This document shows, in pieces, positions 1 to 7,998 of a stretch of 36,330 bases of DNA (position 1 is the stretch's first letter; every line of letters starts with the position of its first letter). Source of the stretch: Candidatus Rokuibacteriota bacterium (GTDB lineage: Bacteria > Methylomirabilota > Methylomirabilia > Rokubacteriales > CSP1-6); contig QHSC01000025.1 of assembly GCA_003220345.1 (NCBI GenBank), positions 1 to 36,330 of the forward strand, in the 5' to 3' direction. Below the pieces are notes generated by a model. It was given only the letters and a program-made list of their open reading frames with translations, made no database searches and was not told where the DNA came from. The position numbers were made by a program, and so were the translations under genes.

Positions 1-846
1 CGTCCAGATGTTCGTGCGTCCCGGCTTGTGCTTGCCGAAGACGTAGTGATGGCCGAGCGCGAACTGGAAGAAGCGGAAGCCGTCGGACCCGCGGCGGCGG
101 GCCTCCTCGGCGCTGCCGTGGCAGGAGAAGCCGGTGACCATGGCGATGTTCGGGTTGACGGCATGCCCGATGGGCACGCACTCGCGCTTGAAGGTCTCGT
201 AGTAGTCGTCGACCCAGGTCTTGGCCTCGGCGGGATCGATGAAGGCGAAAGTCAGGGCGCCGATGCCGAGCTGAGCCGCGAGGTGGATGGTCTCGCGATT
301 GGAGCAGGCGACCCAGATGGGCGGGTGGGGCTTCTGCACCGGCTTGGGCACCACGTTGCGCGCGGGCATCGAGAAGAACTGACCCTGAAAGCCGGGGTAA
401 GGATCCATCACCATCATGTTGGCGACCTGCTCGACCGTCTCGCGCCACATGGCCCGCCGCTCGCCTGGATTCACGCCGTAGCCCTCGAGCTCCGCCCGTG
501 AGGCGGATTCGCCCGTGCCCCAGTCCACACGGCCGCGGGAGACGAGATCGAGGGTGGCGATGCGCTCGGCCACGCGCGCGGGCTGGTTGTAGCCGGGAGG
601 CATGAGCACGATGCCGTGCCCCAGCCGGATGCGTCGCGTGCGCTGCGAGCAGGCGGCGAGGAACACCTCGGGCGCCGAGGAATGCGAGTACTCCTCGAGG
701 AAGTGGTGCTCGACCTCCCAGGCATAGTCGATGCCCAGGCCATCGGCCAGCTCCACCTGATCGAGCGCGTCCTGGAAGAGCTGAAGCTCGCTGCCGGGCT
801 CCCACGGCCGCGGGAGCTGATGCTCGTAGAAGATGCCGAATTTCAT
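1..846 (-). CDS. LLM class flavin-dependent oxidoreductase (C-terminus cut by window edge)
   Basis: A bacterial luciferase-like F420/FMN-dependent monooxygenase of the TIM-barrel LLM superfamily. It begins MKFGIFYEHQLPRPW at 846 and reads without a stop for 282 codons to base 1, so the C-terminal part is outside the window. Family features seen are the MKFGIFY first strand, EVEHHFLEEYSHSSAPEV near residues 45-60, and RIRLGHGIVLMPP followed by NQPARVAERIATLD, the usual LLM segment near residues 75-95. Members oxidise varied organic substrates with reduced flavin, and the substrate cannot be read here. It is divergent from the hydrolase at 977, with about 130 bases between them that must hold both promoters. 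The family call is secure; the substrate is unknown. Confidence 0.88.
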   Translation of the reverse strand, partial: MKFGIFYEHQLPRPWEPGSELQLFQDALDQVELADGLGIDYAWEVEHHFLEEYSHSSAPEVFLAACSQRTRRIRLGHGIVLMPPGYNQPARVAERIATLDLVSRGRVDWGTGESASRAELEGYGVNPGERRAMWRETVEQVANMMVMDPYPGFQGQFFSMPARNVVPKPVQKPHPPIWVACSNRETIHLAAQLGIGALTFAFIDPAEAKTWVDDYYETFKRECVPIGHAVNPNIAMVTGFSCHGSAEEARRRGSDGFRFFQFALGHHYVFGKHKPGRTNIWT

Positions 847-976
847 CGCGCCTCCGTGCGCCGCCTCTGTTCGTGCATGTCGCGAGCAATTCTAGGAGGC
901 GGGCGACGGGCTGTCAACGGCGCCCACCGCACTCGTGGCATACTTGGGCGAATCCACGAGCGAAAGGAGCGTCGCC

Positions 977-1762
977 ATGGCTCGCGCGCGGCTCAATGGG
1001 ATCGAGATCGATTACGACGTGAGCGGGAGCGGCCCCGCCGTGCTCCTGAGCCACGGCTACTCGGCCACGCGGCGCATGTGGGACGGGCAGCACCGGGCGC
1101 TCGAGGGCCGCTACACCGTCATCAGCTGGAGCATGCGTGGCCACGGAGAGACGGAGAGTCCGGACGATCCCGCGCAGTATTCCGAGCAGCTGACGGTGGG
1201 CGACATGCGGGCGCTGCTCCGACACGTGGACGTGGAGCGGGCGATCGTGGGCGGCCTCTCCCTCGGCGGCTACGCCTCGCTCGGCTTCTCCCTCGCGCAT
1301 CCGGAGATGGTCCGCGCGCTCGTCATCTGCGACTCCGGCCCCGGGTATCGAAATGCCGAGGCGCGCGCGGCCTGGAACCGGCGGGCCCACGAGCGGGCGG
1401 TGGAGCTGGAGGCGCGCGGGCTCGACGCGCTCGGCGGCCGGAGCCGCGAGGTGCGCGAGGCCGCCGGGTTCCATCGCTCCGCGCAGGGGCTGGCCCATGC
1501 CGCGCGTGGGATGCTCGCCCAGCGCGACTCGCGCGTCATCGACGGAATCCCGTCGATCACGGTGCCCACGCTGGTCATCGTGGGCGACCAGGATCAGCCG
1601 TTTCTCGCCCCCTGCGAGTACATGGCGAAGAAGATTCCCGGGGCCAGGCTCGACGTCATTGCGGGCGCCGGGCACTCCTCGAACCTCGATCAGCCCGAGG
1701 CCTTCAACCGCGTCCTTCTCGATTTCCTCGGGGCCCTCCCACCCGAGCCCGCGCGGCGGTAG
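977..1762 (+). CDS. alpha/beta hydrolase
   Basis: A 261-residue alpha/beta-hydrolase fold enzyme. The oxyanion-side motif is SHGYS near residue 25, the nucleophile elbow is GLSLGG with Ser95, an acid candidate lies in GDQDQPF, and the catalytic His is in GAGHSSN near the C-terminus. ATG 977 was chosen because GAAAGGAG lies just upstream and the fold begins at once (RLNGIEIDYDVSGSG); the frame stays open upstream to 935 but adds nothing family-like. The next gene follows after about 40 bases on the same strand, so the two are probably co-transcribed. Likely an esterase, lactonase or C-C hydrolase; the substrate is not determinable. Confidence 0.88.
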   Translation: MARARLNGIEIDYDVSGSGPAVLLSHGYSATRRMWDGQHRALEGRYTVISWSMRGHGETESPDDPAQYSEQLTVGDMRALLRHVDVERAIVGGLSLGGYASLGFSLAHPEMVRALVICDSGPGYRNAEARAAWNRRAHERAVELEARGLDALGGRSREVREAAGFHRSAQGLAHAARGMLAQRDSRVIDGIPSITVPTLVIVGDQDQPFLAPCEYMAKKIPGARLDVIAGAGHSSNLDQPEAFNRVLLDFLGALPPEPARR

Positions 1763-1804
1763 GGCGAGCTCCATCGACCTCGTGACGATCAGGAGGTGCG
1801 CGAC

Positions 1805-2734
1805 GTGACGACGAAGCCCAGGATCGGATTTCTCGGCTTGGGAACCATGGGCGGGCAGATGGCGCGTCGACTCGTGTCCGAGGGGTACGAGGTGACGGGC
1901 TACGACGTGGACCCGGTCCGCGCCGGACAGGCCAAGGCGAACGGGGTGATCCTGGCCGCGTCGCCGGCCCGAGTCGCGGAAGCCTCGGACTTCGTCCTGT
2001 CGAGCCTGACCGATCCCGCGGCCGTCCGTCGCGCCTATCTCGGCAAGGACGGCGCGCTCGAGGCCGTCCGCGCCGGCATGACCTTGATCGACCTGAGCAC
2101 CATCGATCCGGATTGCTGGCGCGAGGTGGCGGCGGCGGCCAAGAAATCCGGCGTCGAATGTCTCGACGCGCCCGTGAGCGGCGGCCCTATCGAAGCGGGG
2201 AGCGGCAAGCTCGTCTTTCTCATCGGGGGCGAGACGGCCGTGCTCGAGCGATGCCGGCCCCTGCTGATGACGCTGGGCACCGATCTCCACCACGTCGGTC
2301 CCCTCGGCTCTGGGCAGGTCGTGAAGATCGTCAACAACGTGATGTCGATGGGGAACATGGCGGTGGCCGCCGAGGCGATGGTGCTGGGGGTGAAGGCCGG
2401 AGTCGACCCGGAGCGCCTGTTCGAGATCCTCTCCACGAGCGGCGGCCGCTCTCACCACTTTCTCAAGCGGATGCCGAACGTGCTCGCCGGGAATTTCGCG
2501 CCGTCCTTCGGCATCAACCTGTCGCGCAAGGATCTTTCGCTGGCTCTGGCCATGGCCGCCAGCCTGGAGATGCCCATGCCCGTGGCGGCCATGGTCCGGC
2601 AGATGTACGAGGCGGCCCACGCGCAGGGGCTGGGCGCTCTCGACATGGCCGCGGTCACGTCGCTCTACGAGCAGTGGACCGGGGTGCAGGTGCGTAAGAA
2701 AGGATCCGGCCGCGAGCCCGGCGCGGGCGGCTAG
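1805..2734 (+). CDS. NAD(P)-dependent beta-hydroxyacid dehydrogenase (3-hydroxyisobutyrate dehydrogenase family)
   Basis: A 309-residue soluble dehydrogenase oxidising a beta-hydroxyacid or reducing the semialdehyde. The Rossmann motif GFLGLGTMGGQMARRL is at the N-terminus, the family substrate-binding motif LDAPVSGG lies near residue 120, and the catalytic lysine is in VVKIVNNVMSMGNM near residue 170. An Asp after the second strand (GYDVDP) hints at NAD rather than NADP. GTG 1805 was chosen because AGGAGG at 1791-1796 sits 8 bases upstream; the earlier in-frame GTG at 1796 overlaps that site. The stop is shared with the convergent EamA gene: both TAGs lie in the palindrome CTAG at 2731-2734. 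Tartronate semialdehyde reductase or a glyoxylate reductase are alternatives in the same family. Confidence 0.88.
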   Translation: MTTKPRIGFLGLGTMGGQMARRLVSEGYEVTGYDVDPVRAGQAKANGVILAASPARVAEASDFVLSSLTDPAAVRRAYLGKDGALEAVRAGMTLIDLSTIDPDCWREVAAAAKKSGVECLDAPVSGGPIEAGSGKLVFLIGGETAVLERCRPLLMTLGTDLHHVGPLGSGQVVKIVNNVMSMGNMAVAAEAMVLGVKAGVDPERLFEILSTSGGRSHHFLKRMPNVLAGNFAPSFGINLSRKDLSLALAMAASLEMPMPVAAMVRQMYEAAHAQGLGALDMAAVTSLYEQWTGVQVRKKGSGREPGAGG

Positions 2735-3603
2735 AGGCTGACCGAGCGCATCACGACGAAGACGCCGCTCACGATCAAGGCGGCGGCCAGGACCACCCGC
2801 AAGGAGACTCGCTCCAGGTCCCGCAAGAAGAGCGCGGCGAGGGCGAGCGCGACGAGTCCGTACGTGCTGACCAGGGGCGAGACGACCGAGACGTCACCGC
2901 CCTGGAAAGCTCGCAGGGCGGTGAGATAGCCGCAGGCCTCCGCGAGGCCCGAGGCGGCCAGAAAAGGGAATGCTGCGCGTTCGATGCGGATGTGCCCCGA
3001 CCGCCGCTGGAGGAAGGTGACGGCGCCCATCACGGCCAGAGAGGCCAGGGCCGCGGCGGCGGCGGCCAGGGTCGGGTCGTCGTAGTGTCGGAATCCGAGG
3101 CGAAAGATATTGTCCCGCAGGGCGAAGCCCAGGGCCGCCAGGAGAGGGAAGGCGAGATCGCGCGACCGCCAGGCGCCCTCTGCCTTGCCGCCTCCGGTGA
3201 GCAGGACCCCGCCCCCCACGATACAGATCACCCCGACGAGCAGCCACGCGGATGGGCGTTCGCCGAGGGCGGCGATGGCCACGAGCACGGCCAAGCCCGG
3301 CGTGGTGCTCACCACGGGCATGGCGCGGGCCACGCCGATCCGGTGGATCCCGGTGAACATGGCGAGACGAGCGAGGCCGGGGGCGACGAAGCCGGCCGCC
3401 ACGAAGGCCATGATGCGCCACGTGAACATCTGCGAGACGGGCGCGGTCGCCGCGGCGAGCAGGCACACCAGCACGGTGGTGACGGCGACCGAGATGATCG
3501 CCGCGGCGAGCGGCGACGCGTAGCTCAGGGCTCGCCTGATGAAGATTCCCGCGCAGCCGAAGCCCACGGCGGCCAGGAGAGCCAGCGCGGGCGGGGAGCT
3601 CAT
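2731..3603 (-). CDS. EamA/DMT family transporter
   Basis: A 290-residue integral membrane protein of the drug/metabolite transporter superfamily, with about ten hydrophobic segments in two EamA halves. Visible segments include ALALLAAVGFGCAGIFI at the N-terminus and LRVVLAAALIVSGVFVV at the C-terminus, with a repeat-type STTPGLAVLVAIAALGE in the first half. Start ATG 3603 lies 7 bases after the stop of the ABC-2 permease, making it the third gene of a leftward operon. The frame is open upstream to 3834, but that stretch runs antisense-like through the permease gene and was rejected. The substrate (metabolite or drug efflux) is unknown. Confidence 0.85.
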   Translation of the reverse strand: MSSPPALALLAAVGFGCAGIFIRRALSYASPLAAAIISVAVTTVLVCLLAAATAPVSQMFTWRIMAFVAAGFVAPGLARLAMFTGIHRIGVARAMPVVSTTPGLAVLVAIAALGERPSAWLLVGVICIVGGGVLLTGGGKAEGAWRSRDLAFPLLAALGFALRDNIFRLGFRHYDDPTLAAAAAALASLAVMGAVTFLQRRSGHIRIERAAFPFLAASGLAEACGYLTALRAFQGGDVSVVSPLVSTYGLVALALAALFLRDLERVSLRVVLAAALIVSGVFVVMRSVSL

Positions 3604-3610
3604 CGATGCC

Positions 3611-4399
3611 CTATACGAACTTGCTGGTCTCGTCTCGCTGGTAGGCCCACACCGCGATGGCGAGGAAGATGATTGAATAGCCCGCCACCCAGAGGAGGCT
3701 CGTGAGGAGCGGCTCCGATCGTCGGCCCACCGCGCTCCAGGCGAGCTGCGCGTAGTGATAGGTCGGGAGATACGGGGCGGCGCGACGGATGAAGGCCGGT
3801 AGCTGGTTGAGCGGGAGAAAGTAGCCCGAGGCAAAGGCCAGCGGCAGATAGATCAGGTTGGCCACCGCCGGGGCGGCGTTCGGCCCGGTCAGGTAGCCGA
3901 TGGCAAAGCCGAGGCCGATGAAGGGCAGCGAGCCCGCGAGCAGCCGAGCGATCATGCTGATCCACACGGACGGATCCTGGCGAATTCCTCCGACCACGAT
4001 GCCGTAGGCGATCAGGATCACGAGCGACACCAGGGCGAAGAGCAGGGCCGTCACGACCTTGGCGAGGATGTAGATGCCAGGGGGGAGCGGCGTGGCGCGG
4101 ATCAGGACGTCCATCCGCATCGCGCGCTCCGTGGCGACGCCGATGCCGAACGAGAAGACCATGATGCTCCCCACGGCGTAGGCGGCAAACGAGGCGAGGA
4201 TGAAGGCGCCGAGGTTCGTGCCGTCCGCCAGCGTCTGGTTGACGAGGGGGAGGCCGAAGAAGGTGAAGAAGATGATGGGGAGGGCGAGATTGGTGAGGCT
4301 GAAGGCCGGGATGCGCCACCGGATGAGCACCTGGCTTCGGATCTGCTCGGCGAGCATGCGCCCGAGCGGGGCTGTGCTGGCCTCGGGTCCGGCCATCAT
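3611..4399 (-). CDS. ABC-2 type transporter permease
   Basis: The membrane subunit of an ABC-2 exporter, 262 residues with about six transmembrane segments and the conserved late motif PFIGLGFAIGYLTGPNAAPAVANLIYL. Hydrophobic blocks include FSLTNLALPIIFFTFFGLPL and ALLFALVSLVILIAYGIVV. The start ATG at 4399 (a second ATG follows at 4396) overlaps the TGA of the ATPase gene in ATGA, so translation is coupled and the two form one exporter. Family members export drugs, lipids or polysaccharide, or act in immunity to self-made compounds. The cargo is not evident here. Confidence 0.88.
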   Translation of the reverse strand: MMAGPEASTAPLGRMLAEQIRSQVLIRWRIPAFSLTNLALPIIFFTFFGLPLVNQTLADGTNLGAFILASFAAYAVGSIMVFSFGIGVATERAMRMDVLIRATPLPPGIYILAKVVTALLFALVSLVILIAYGIVVGGIRQDPSVWISMIARLLAGSLPFIGLGFAIGYLTGPNAAPAVANLIYLPLAFASGYFLPLNQLPAFIRRAAPYLPTYHYAQLAWSAVGRRSEPLLTSLLWVAGYSIIFLAIAVWAYQRDETSKFV

Positions 4400-5301
4400 G
4401 GAGCCGCCGGCGGGCGCGTCAAGGTGAGGAAGGCTTCTTCGAGGTCCGCGCCCACCACCTCGAGGTCGCCGATCGCCACGCCCCGCCGGAAGAGCTCGCG
4501 CAGCAGCGACTCCGGGTCGTTGGTGAGCAGGCGGACGCGACGGTCGGAGACTTCCATGCCTGTCCCCGCCAGTCCCGCGAGGGCCCCGGCAGGCAGCGGA
4601 TCTGGAGTGGTGAACGTCACGCGCTTGGCGGGGACCCGCGCTTTGAGATCCTGAGGCGTCGCGTCGGCGATCACGAGGCCACGGTCGATGACCACGATGC
4701 GCTGGGCCAGCTCCTCGGCCTCGGGCAGGTAGTGGGTGGTGAAGACGATGGTCTTCCCCGCCTGGGCCAGGACCTGCATGCTCTGCAGGAAGGCGCGTCG
4801 GGACTCCACGTCCATGCCGACGGTGGGCTCGTCCAGGAAGAGCACGTGCGGATCACCACAGACGGCGAGCGCGAAATAGAGACGCTGGCGCTGGCCGCCA
4901 GACAGCGCGGCCACGCGGCGCTCGGCCACCGCCTCGAGGCCTGCCATCGCGATCGCGCGCTCGGCCGCCAGCGGGGCAGGGTAGTAGGTGCGGAAGAGAT
5001 CGACGGTCTCGCGGACGGTCAGTGTCCCTGCCACGCCTGACTCCTGCAGCATCACCCCACAGCGGCTGCGCGCGCGCCGATCCGTCGGCGCGAGACCGAA
5101 GAGACGCACCTGCCCGGCCGTCGGCCGACGCAGGCCGAGCATGAGACTGATGGAGGTCGTCTTGCCAGCGCCGTTCGGGCCGAGCAGGGCCATGACCTCG
5201 CCGGCACAGACCGTGAGGTCGATGCCCTTCAGCGCCTCGGTCTCGCCGTAGCGCTTGCGCGCTCCGATGAATTCGACGATGGGCTCATCTGGAGGGTTCA
5301 T
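4396..5301 (-). CDS. ABC transporter ATP-binding protein (exporter, DrrA/CcmA type)
   Basis: The 301-residue ATPase partner of the ABC-2 permease. Walker A is GPNGAGKT (residues 41-49), the Q-loop is MLQES (about 84-88), the signature is LSGGQ (133-137), Walker B is VLFLDEP (153-159) and the switch His190 is in FTTHY. A C-terminal extension after residue 215 resembles the DrrA-type accessory domain. ATG 5301 is used; a GTG at 5304 is also in frame, and no strong ribosome site is visible for either. First gene of the leftward operon ATPase, permease, EamA. The promoter should lie in 5302-5461, which it shares with the divergent amidohydrolase. Confidence 0.9.
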   Translation of the reverse strand: MNPPDEPIVEFIGARKRYGETEALKGIDLTVCAGEVMALLGPNGAGKTTSISLMLGLRRPTAGQVRLFGLAPTDRRARSRCGVMLQESGVAGTLTVRETVDLFRTYYPAPLAAERAIAMAGLEAVAERRVAALSGGQRQRLYFALAVCGDPHVLFLDEPTVGMDVESRRAFLQSMQVLAQAGKTIVFTTHYLPEAEELAQRIVVIDRGLVIADATPQDLKARVPAKRVTFTTPDPLPAGALAGLAGTGMEVSDRRVRLLTNDPESLLRELFRRGVAIGDLEVVGADLEEAFLTLTRPPAAP

Positions 5302-5461
5302 CACGGGCGAATGCTAGCATCGATTGACGCGTTGCGCGTCCGTCAGCCGCCGCACCAAGGAGTCCATGGCGAACCACCCGTCCCGCGAGTAGAATCGCCG
5401 GCATCGGGCAGGTGGCCGTCATGGGCGTGAGGGCAGCACACAGCCATTCCAGGGAGGTGTC

Positions 5462-6682
5462 ATGAAAGATGGGCTCCGGTTCGTCGACTGCGACATGCAC
5501 ATCATGGAACCGCCGGATCTTTTCGAGAAGTATCTGGAGCCCAAGTTCAGGAGCCGGGTGAGCCTGCCCATCGGCGCCGACGGGCGCCCGCAGCGCGGCA
5601 CCATCGTCATCGACGGCCTGCCCACCACCATGGACGCCGAGCTGCAGCAGTATCGCAAGCGGCGGGCGCCCGGCGGCACCAACAGCACCCAGCCGCTCTC
5701 GGGATCTCGGCTCGCCGACACGGGGCGTCTCGATTTCGCCATCGAGCGCAAGTACGACGCGGTGGCGCAGATCATGGGCATGGGGATCGAGGGCGTGGAT
5801 ATCGCCGTCCTCTATCCGACCACGGGGCTGAGCCTCCTCGCCCGCGACAACATGGACCCGCATCTCTCCCTCGCCCTGTGCCAGGCCTACAACAACTGGA
5901 TCCACGAGTTCTGCGAGCACAGCCCCGACCAGCTCAAGTTCGTGGCCATGCTGCCGCCTCACGACGTCCATCTCGCCTGCCGGGAGCTGCTCCGCTGCGT
6001 GAGAGAGATGGGCGCGGTCGGGTCCTTCCTGCGTCCCAACCTGGTCAACGGCCACTACTGGCACTCCAACTACTGGGATCCGCTCTACAGCCTGCACGAG
6101 AGCCTGGACGTCACGTGGGGCTTCCACGAGGGCACGGGGGCGTGGTACTCGCACATGAACGTGCTGTACGGGGAGAACCGCTTCTACCGCCACGTGGCCA
6201 GCCACTGGATCGAGATGCAGCAGGCCCTGATCGCCATGATCGTGGGCGGCGTGTTCGAGTTCCATCCCCGGCTGCGCGTGGGCTTCCTCGAGGCGCAGAA
6301 CTCCTGGGTGCCGGGCCTGCTCTCGCGCATCGAGTGGGACTATCCGCAGTACCGCGACACCCACGCGCCGTACCTGACCCTGACGCCCAAGGAGTACTTC
6401 CGTCGCAACTGCTGGGCCGCGGTGGAGGGGAGCGAGCCGGAGATCGAAGCGACGGCGGGTCTCATCGGGGCAGACCGGATGTGCGTCTCCACGGACTACC
6501 CGCACTTCGACTCGAACTTCCCCGACGTGTCGAACAATCTGCTCCGGACCGTATCGCGAAAGACGGCGGCCGAGATCCTGCTGGGCGGCGCCGGCCTCTA
6601 CGGGTTCACGGAGGCCGACTTCGCGAAAGCGGACGCGGCGGCGGCCAAGCACGCGCCGGCCGGAGTACCTGTCGCCGTCTGA
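5462..6682 (+). CDS. amidohydrolase family protein (Amidohydro_2, metal-dependent TIM barrel)
   Basis: A 406-residue metal-dependent hydrolase or decarboxylase of the amidohydrolase_2 group. The N-terminal strand VDCDMHIMEPPDL gives the Asp11-x-His13 pair with Glu16 expected near the metal, and the C-terminal STDYPHFDS supplies Asp345 and His348. GGAGG at about 5452 lies 5 bases before ATG 5462. It is monocistronic: the ABC operon is divergent upstream and a palindromic repeat locus follows. Relatives act on aromatic acids or lactones (ACMSD-like), but the large middle part with many Trp and Tyr is shared mainly with uncharacterised soil-bacterial homologues, so the substrate is open. Confidence 0.9.
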   Translation: MKDGLRFVDCDMHIMEPPDLFEKYLEPKFRSRVSLPIGADGRPQRGTIVIDGLPTTMDAELQQYRKRRAPGGTNSTQPLSGSRLADTGRLDFAIERKYDAVAQIMGMGIEGVDIAVLYPTTGLSLLARDNMDPHLSLALCQAYNNWIHEFCEHSPDQLKFVAMLPPHDVHLACRELLRCVREMGAVGSFLRPNLVNGHYWHSNYWDPLYSLHESLDVTWGFHEGTGAWYSHMNVLYGENRFYRHVASHWIEMQQALIAMIVGGVFEFHPRLRVGFLEAQNSWVPGLLSRIEWDYPQYRDTHAPYLTLTPKEYFRRNCWAAVEGSEPEIEATAGLIGADRMCVSTDYPHFDSNFPDVSNNLLRTVSRKTAAEILLGGAGLYGFTEADFAKADAAAAKHAPAGVPVAV

Positions 6683-6707
6683 CGCGCGTCAGCGCCCCCT
6701 GATTCAC

Positions 6708-6845
6708 TCAGCCCTCGCCTCGTCGCTTGAGGCAAGCGTCTCGGCTCGAAATGCGGCCCTCTCCCCAGAGGGGAGAGGGATTCAAAGAACGTTGATGCTG
6801 TTCATCCCTCTCCCCCATCGGGGGAGAGGGCAGGGTGAGGGGGCA
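6708..6845 (-). repeat. intergenic palindromic element, copy A (three hairpins)
   Basis: This fills the space between two convergent genes. Read on the minus strand it has CTCACCCTG, then hairpin 1 (11-bp stem CCCTCTCCCCC/GGGGGAGAGGG, bases 6806-6830), a 26-base spacer, hairpin 2 (10-bp stem CCCTCTCCCC, bases 6757-6779, 3-base loop), a CCGCATTTCGAG box, and hairpin 3 (CGCTTG/CAAGCG at 6724-6738), ending with GAGGCGAGGGCTGA. The same order is present in copy C at 22238-22413. It may end transcription in both directions or protect mRNA 3' ends. The element is seen directly; its role is inferred. Confidence 0.85.
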
Positions 6846-6880
6846 GATCTACAGAGCGGATCGGTGAGGGGGAGGACGCG

Positions 6881-7941
6881 CTAGCCCTTGGGCAGGCCGA
6901 GCACCCGCTCGCCGAGGATGTTGCGCTGGATCTCGCTCGTCCCAGCTTGAGGATGGACCCTTCGGGCCCCGGCGGCTCGCCGCGGAGCTGGCGCGTCAGG
7001 CTCCGGAGCCGTGTGTACTTGAACACCTCGGCGTCGATGGCGAGCTGGGCCAGCCGCTGACGGATCCAGGGATTCTCCCACGCGGGGCGCCCATCGATGG
7101 GCACCTGCCGGGCCAGCTGCACGAGCCGCGCGATCTGCGCCGTGTAGCCGCGCGAGCCCGCGGAATGACGCTCGTACATCAGCGTGGTCGTCGACACCTT
7201 CCAGCCCTGGTTGATTGGACCCAGCAGGTTCTCCTTGGGCACCTTCACGTCGGCGAAGAAGACCTCGTTGAAGTGATGGTGCCCGGTCATGAGCACGAGC
7301 GGGCGCACGGTGATCCCGGGCGTGGACATGGGCACGAGGAGGCAGCTGATCCCCTTGTGCTTGGGCGCCTGCGGGTCGGTGCGCACGAGCAGGATGATCC
7401 AGTGCGCGAATTGCGCGCCCGAGGTCCAGACCTTCTGGCCGTTGACGACGAAATGGTCGCCGGCGTCGACGGCGCGTGTCTGGAGGGCAGCCAGGTCCGA
7501 GCCCGCGCCGGGCTCGGAGAAGCCCTGGCACCAGACCTCGTCCGCGTTCAGGATGGCGGGAAGATGCCGGCGACGCTGCTCGTCGGTGCCCCAGTGGATG
7601 ATGGTGGGGCCGACCAGGTTGAGGGCCATGTTCCCGGGAAGGACGGGCGCGCGCGCCGCCCCGTACTCCTCGTCCCAGATGACGCGCTCGATGAGCCCGA
7701 GCCCGCGGCCGCCGTACTCCTTCGGCCACGTGATGCCGACCCAGCCCGCCGCGTGCATGGTCTTCTGCCAGGCGCGGCGGCGCTCGAACGTCTCGCGGTC
7801 GGAGGCGACCCGGTCGTCGGCGGGATCGTCCAGGCAGAGCTCGGGGGGAAGGTTGCTGGCGAGCCAGTCGCGGAATTCCTTGCGAAAGGCTTCGTGTTCT
7901 TGCGCGTACTCGAAGTCCATGGCGCTCTGGCCCGCTAGCAT
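6881..7941 (-). pseudogene. acyl-CoA dehydrogenase with internal deletion and frameshift
   Basis: The N-terminal frame (MDFEYAQEHEAFRKEFRDWL) has the ACAD features GFSEPGAGSDLAALQTRA, VWTSGAQFAHW and GHHHFNEVFF, up to SILKL at about 6943. After 6940 the homology continues in another frame with TSEIQRNILGERVLGLPKG and TAG at 6881. The two pieces total about 345 residues against about 385-400 for such FadE-like enzymes. Some 45 residues are missing, including the Glu that precedes GTSEIQ in this family and acts as catalytic base. ATG 7941 has GGAAAG upstream; ATG 7920 is the alternative start. Either a decayed gene or an assembly deletion. When intact it would oxidise an acyl-CoA using FAD. Divergent from the oxidoreductase at 7999. 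Confidence 0.8.
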
Positions 7942-7998
7942 ATACTTTCCGCGCTTCGAGCGGCGCGAAAACAGCGAGTGCGGTAAGCTCTGCCCCTG

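Noticed and set aside
914-2620. Long minus-strand open frame opposite the hydrolase and dehydrogenase genes
   Set aside because: Its translation is His/Arg/Gly-rich with no family features and lies antisense to two well-supported genes. High GC makes such frames common.
5285-6652. Minus-strand open frame of about 455 codons opposite the amidohydrolase
   Set aside because: Antisense to a clear amidohydrolase; composition is typical of a shadow frame.
6708-6845. CRISPR array at the palindromic loci
   Set aside because: Repeats are palindromes in pairs with unequal spacers and no third regular unit, and no cas genes are nearby.
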